From NCBI GenBank assembly GCA_023397045.1, contig JAEWUR010000307.1, positions 1 through 5,497 on the forward strand: a stretch of DNA of 5,497 nucleotides. The letters run 5' to 3'. Each line of letters opens with the position of its first letter. The first letter of the stretch is position 1. This document shows, in pieces, positions 5,496 to 5,497 of the stretch. The DNA comes from Planctomycetota bacterium. GTDB taxonomy: Bacteria; Planctomycetota; Planctomycetia; Pirellulales; Thermoguttaceae. The notes beneath the pieces are model-generated. The model made no database searches and was not told where the DNA came from. It worked only from the letters and a program-made list of their open reading frames with translations. The translations under genes were made by a program, and so were the position numbers.

Positions 5496-5497
5496 TG

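Overview
This window most likely comes from a planctomycete chromosome (Pirellulales-like), judged from gene content rather than from a database match. It carries a bacterial DNA topoisomerase VI, a secreted leucine-rich-repeat protein with an exact 24-residue period, a ThuA-domain lipoprotein, and an ECF sigma factor coupled to a soluble Cys/His protein. GC content is moderate (about 55% in hand-counted samples) and Shine-Dalgarno sites are present at only some genes.

Layout. Positions 1-455 (+) are the 3' end of top6B, the ATPase subunit of topoisomerase VI. A rho-independent-type terminator and further hairpins fill 456-684. A PemK/MazF-family toxin lies on the minus strand (1092-685), pointing back at top6B. 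top6A, the DNA-cleaving subunit, is complete at 1168-2277 (+). Positions 2278-2455 hold a REP-like palindromic repeat cluster between convergent genes. A ThuA-domain lipoprotein (3316-2456, -) and a secreted LRR protein (3445-4380, +) diverge from a 128-bp AT-rich spacer. A minus-strand operon follows: an ECF sigma factor (5454-4828) and, 8 nt downstream, a putative zinc-binding anti-sigma-like protein (4819-4406). A short G-rich tandem repeat precedes the sigma gene at the window edge.

How the genes work together. Top6B and Top6A form an A2B2 type IIB topoisomerase. Their genes are normally side by side, but here about 710 bp with a terminator and an oppositely oriented toxin gene separate them, so top6A probably has its own promoter. 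The sigma gene and its partner look like a regulatory pair. The ThuA and LRR proteins are both exported but share no evident pathway. No complete new system is visible. The most unusual points are the split topoisomerase VI locus with an orphan toxin, the REP-like cluster, and the duplicated anti-sigma-like architecture.
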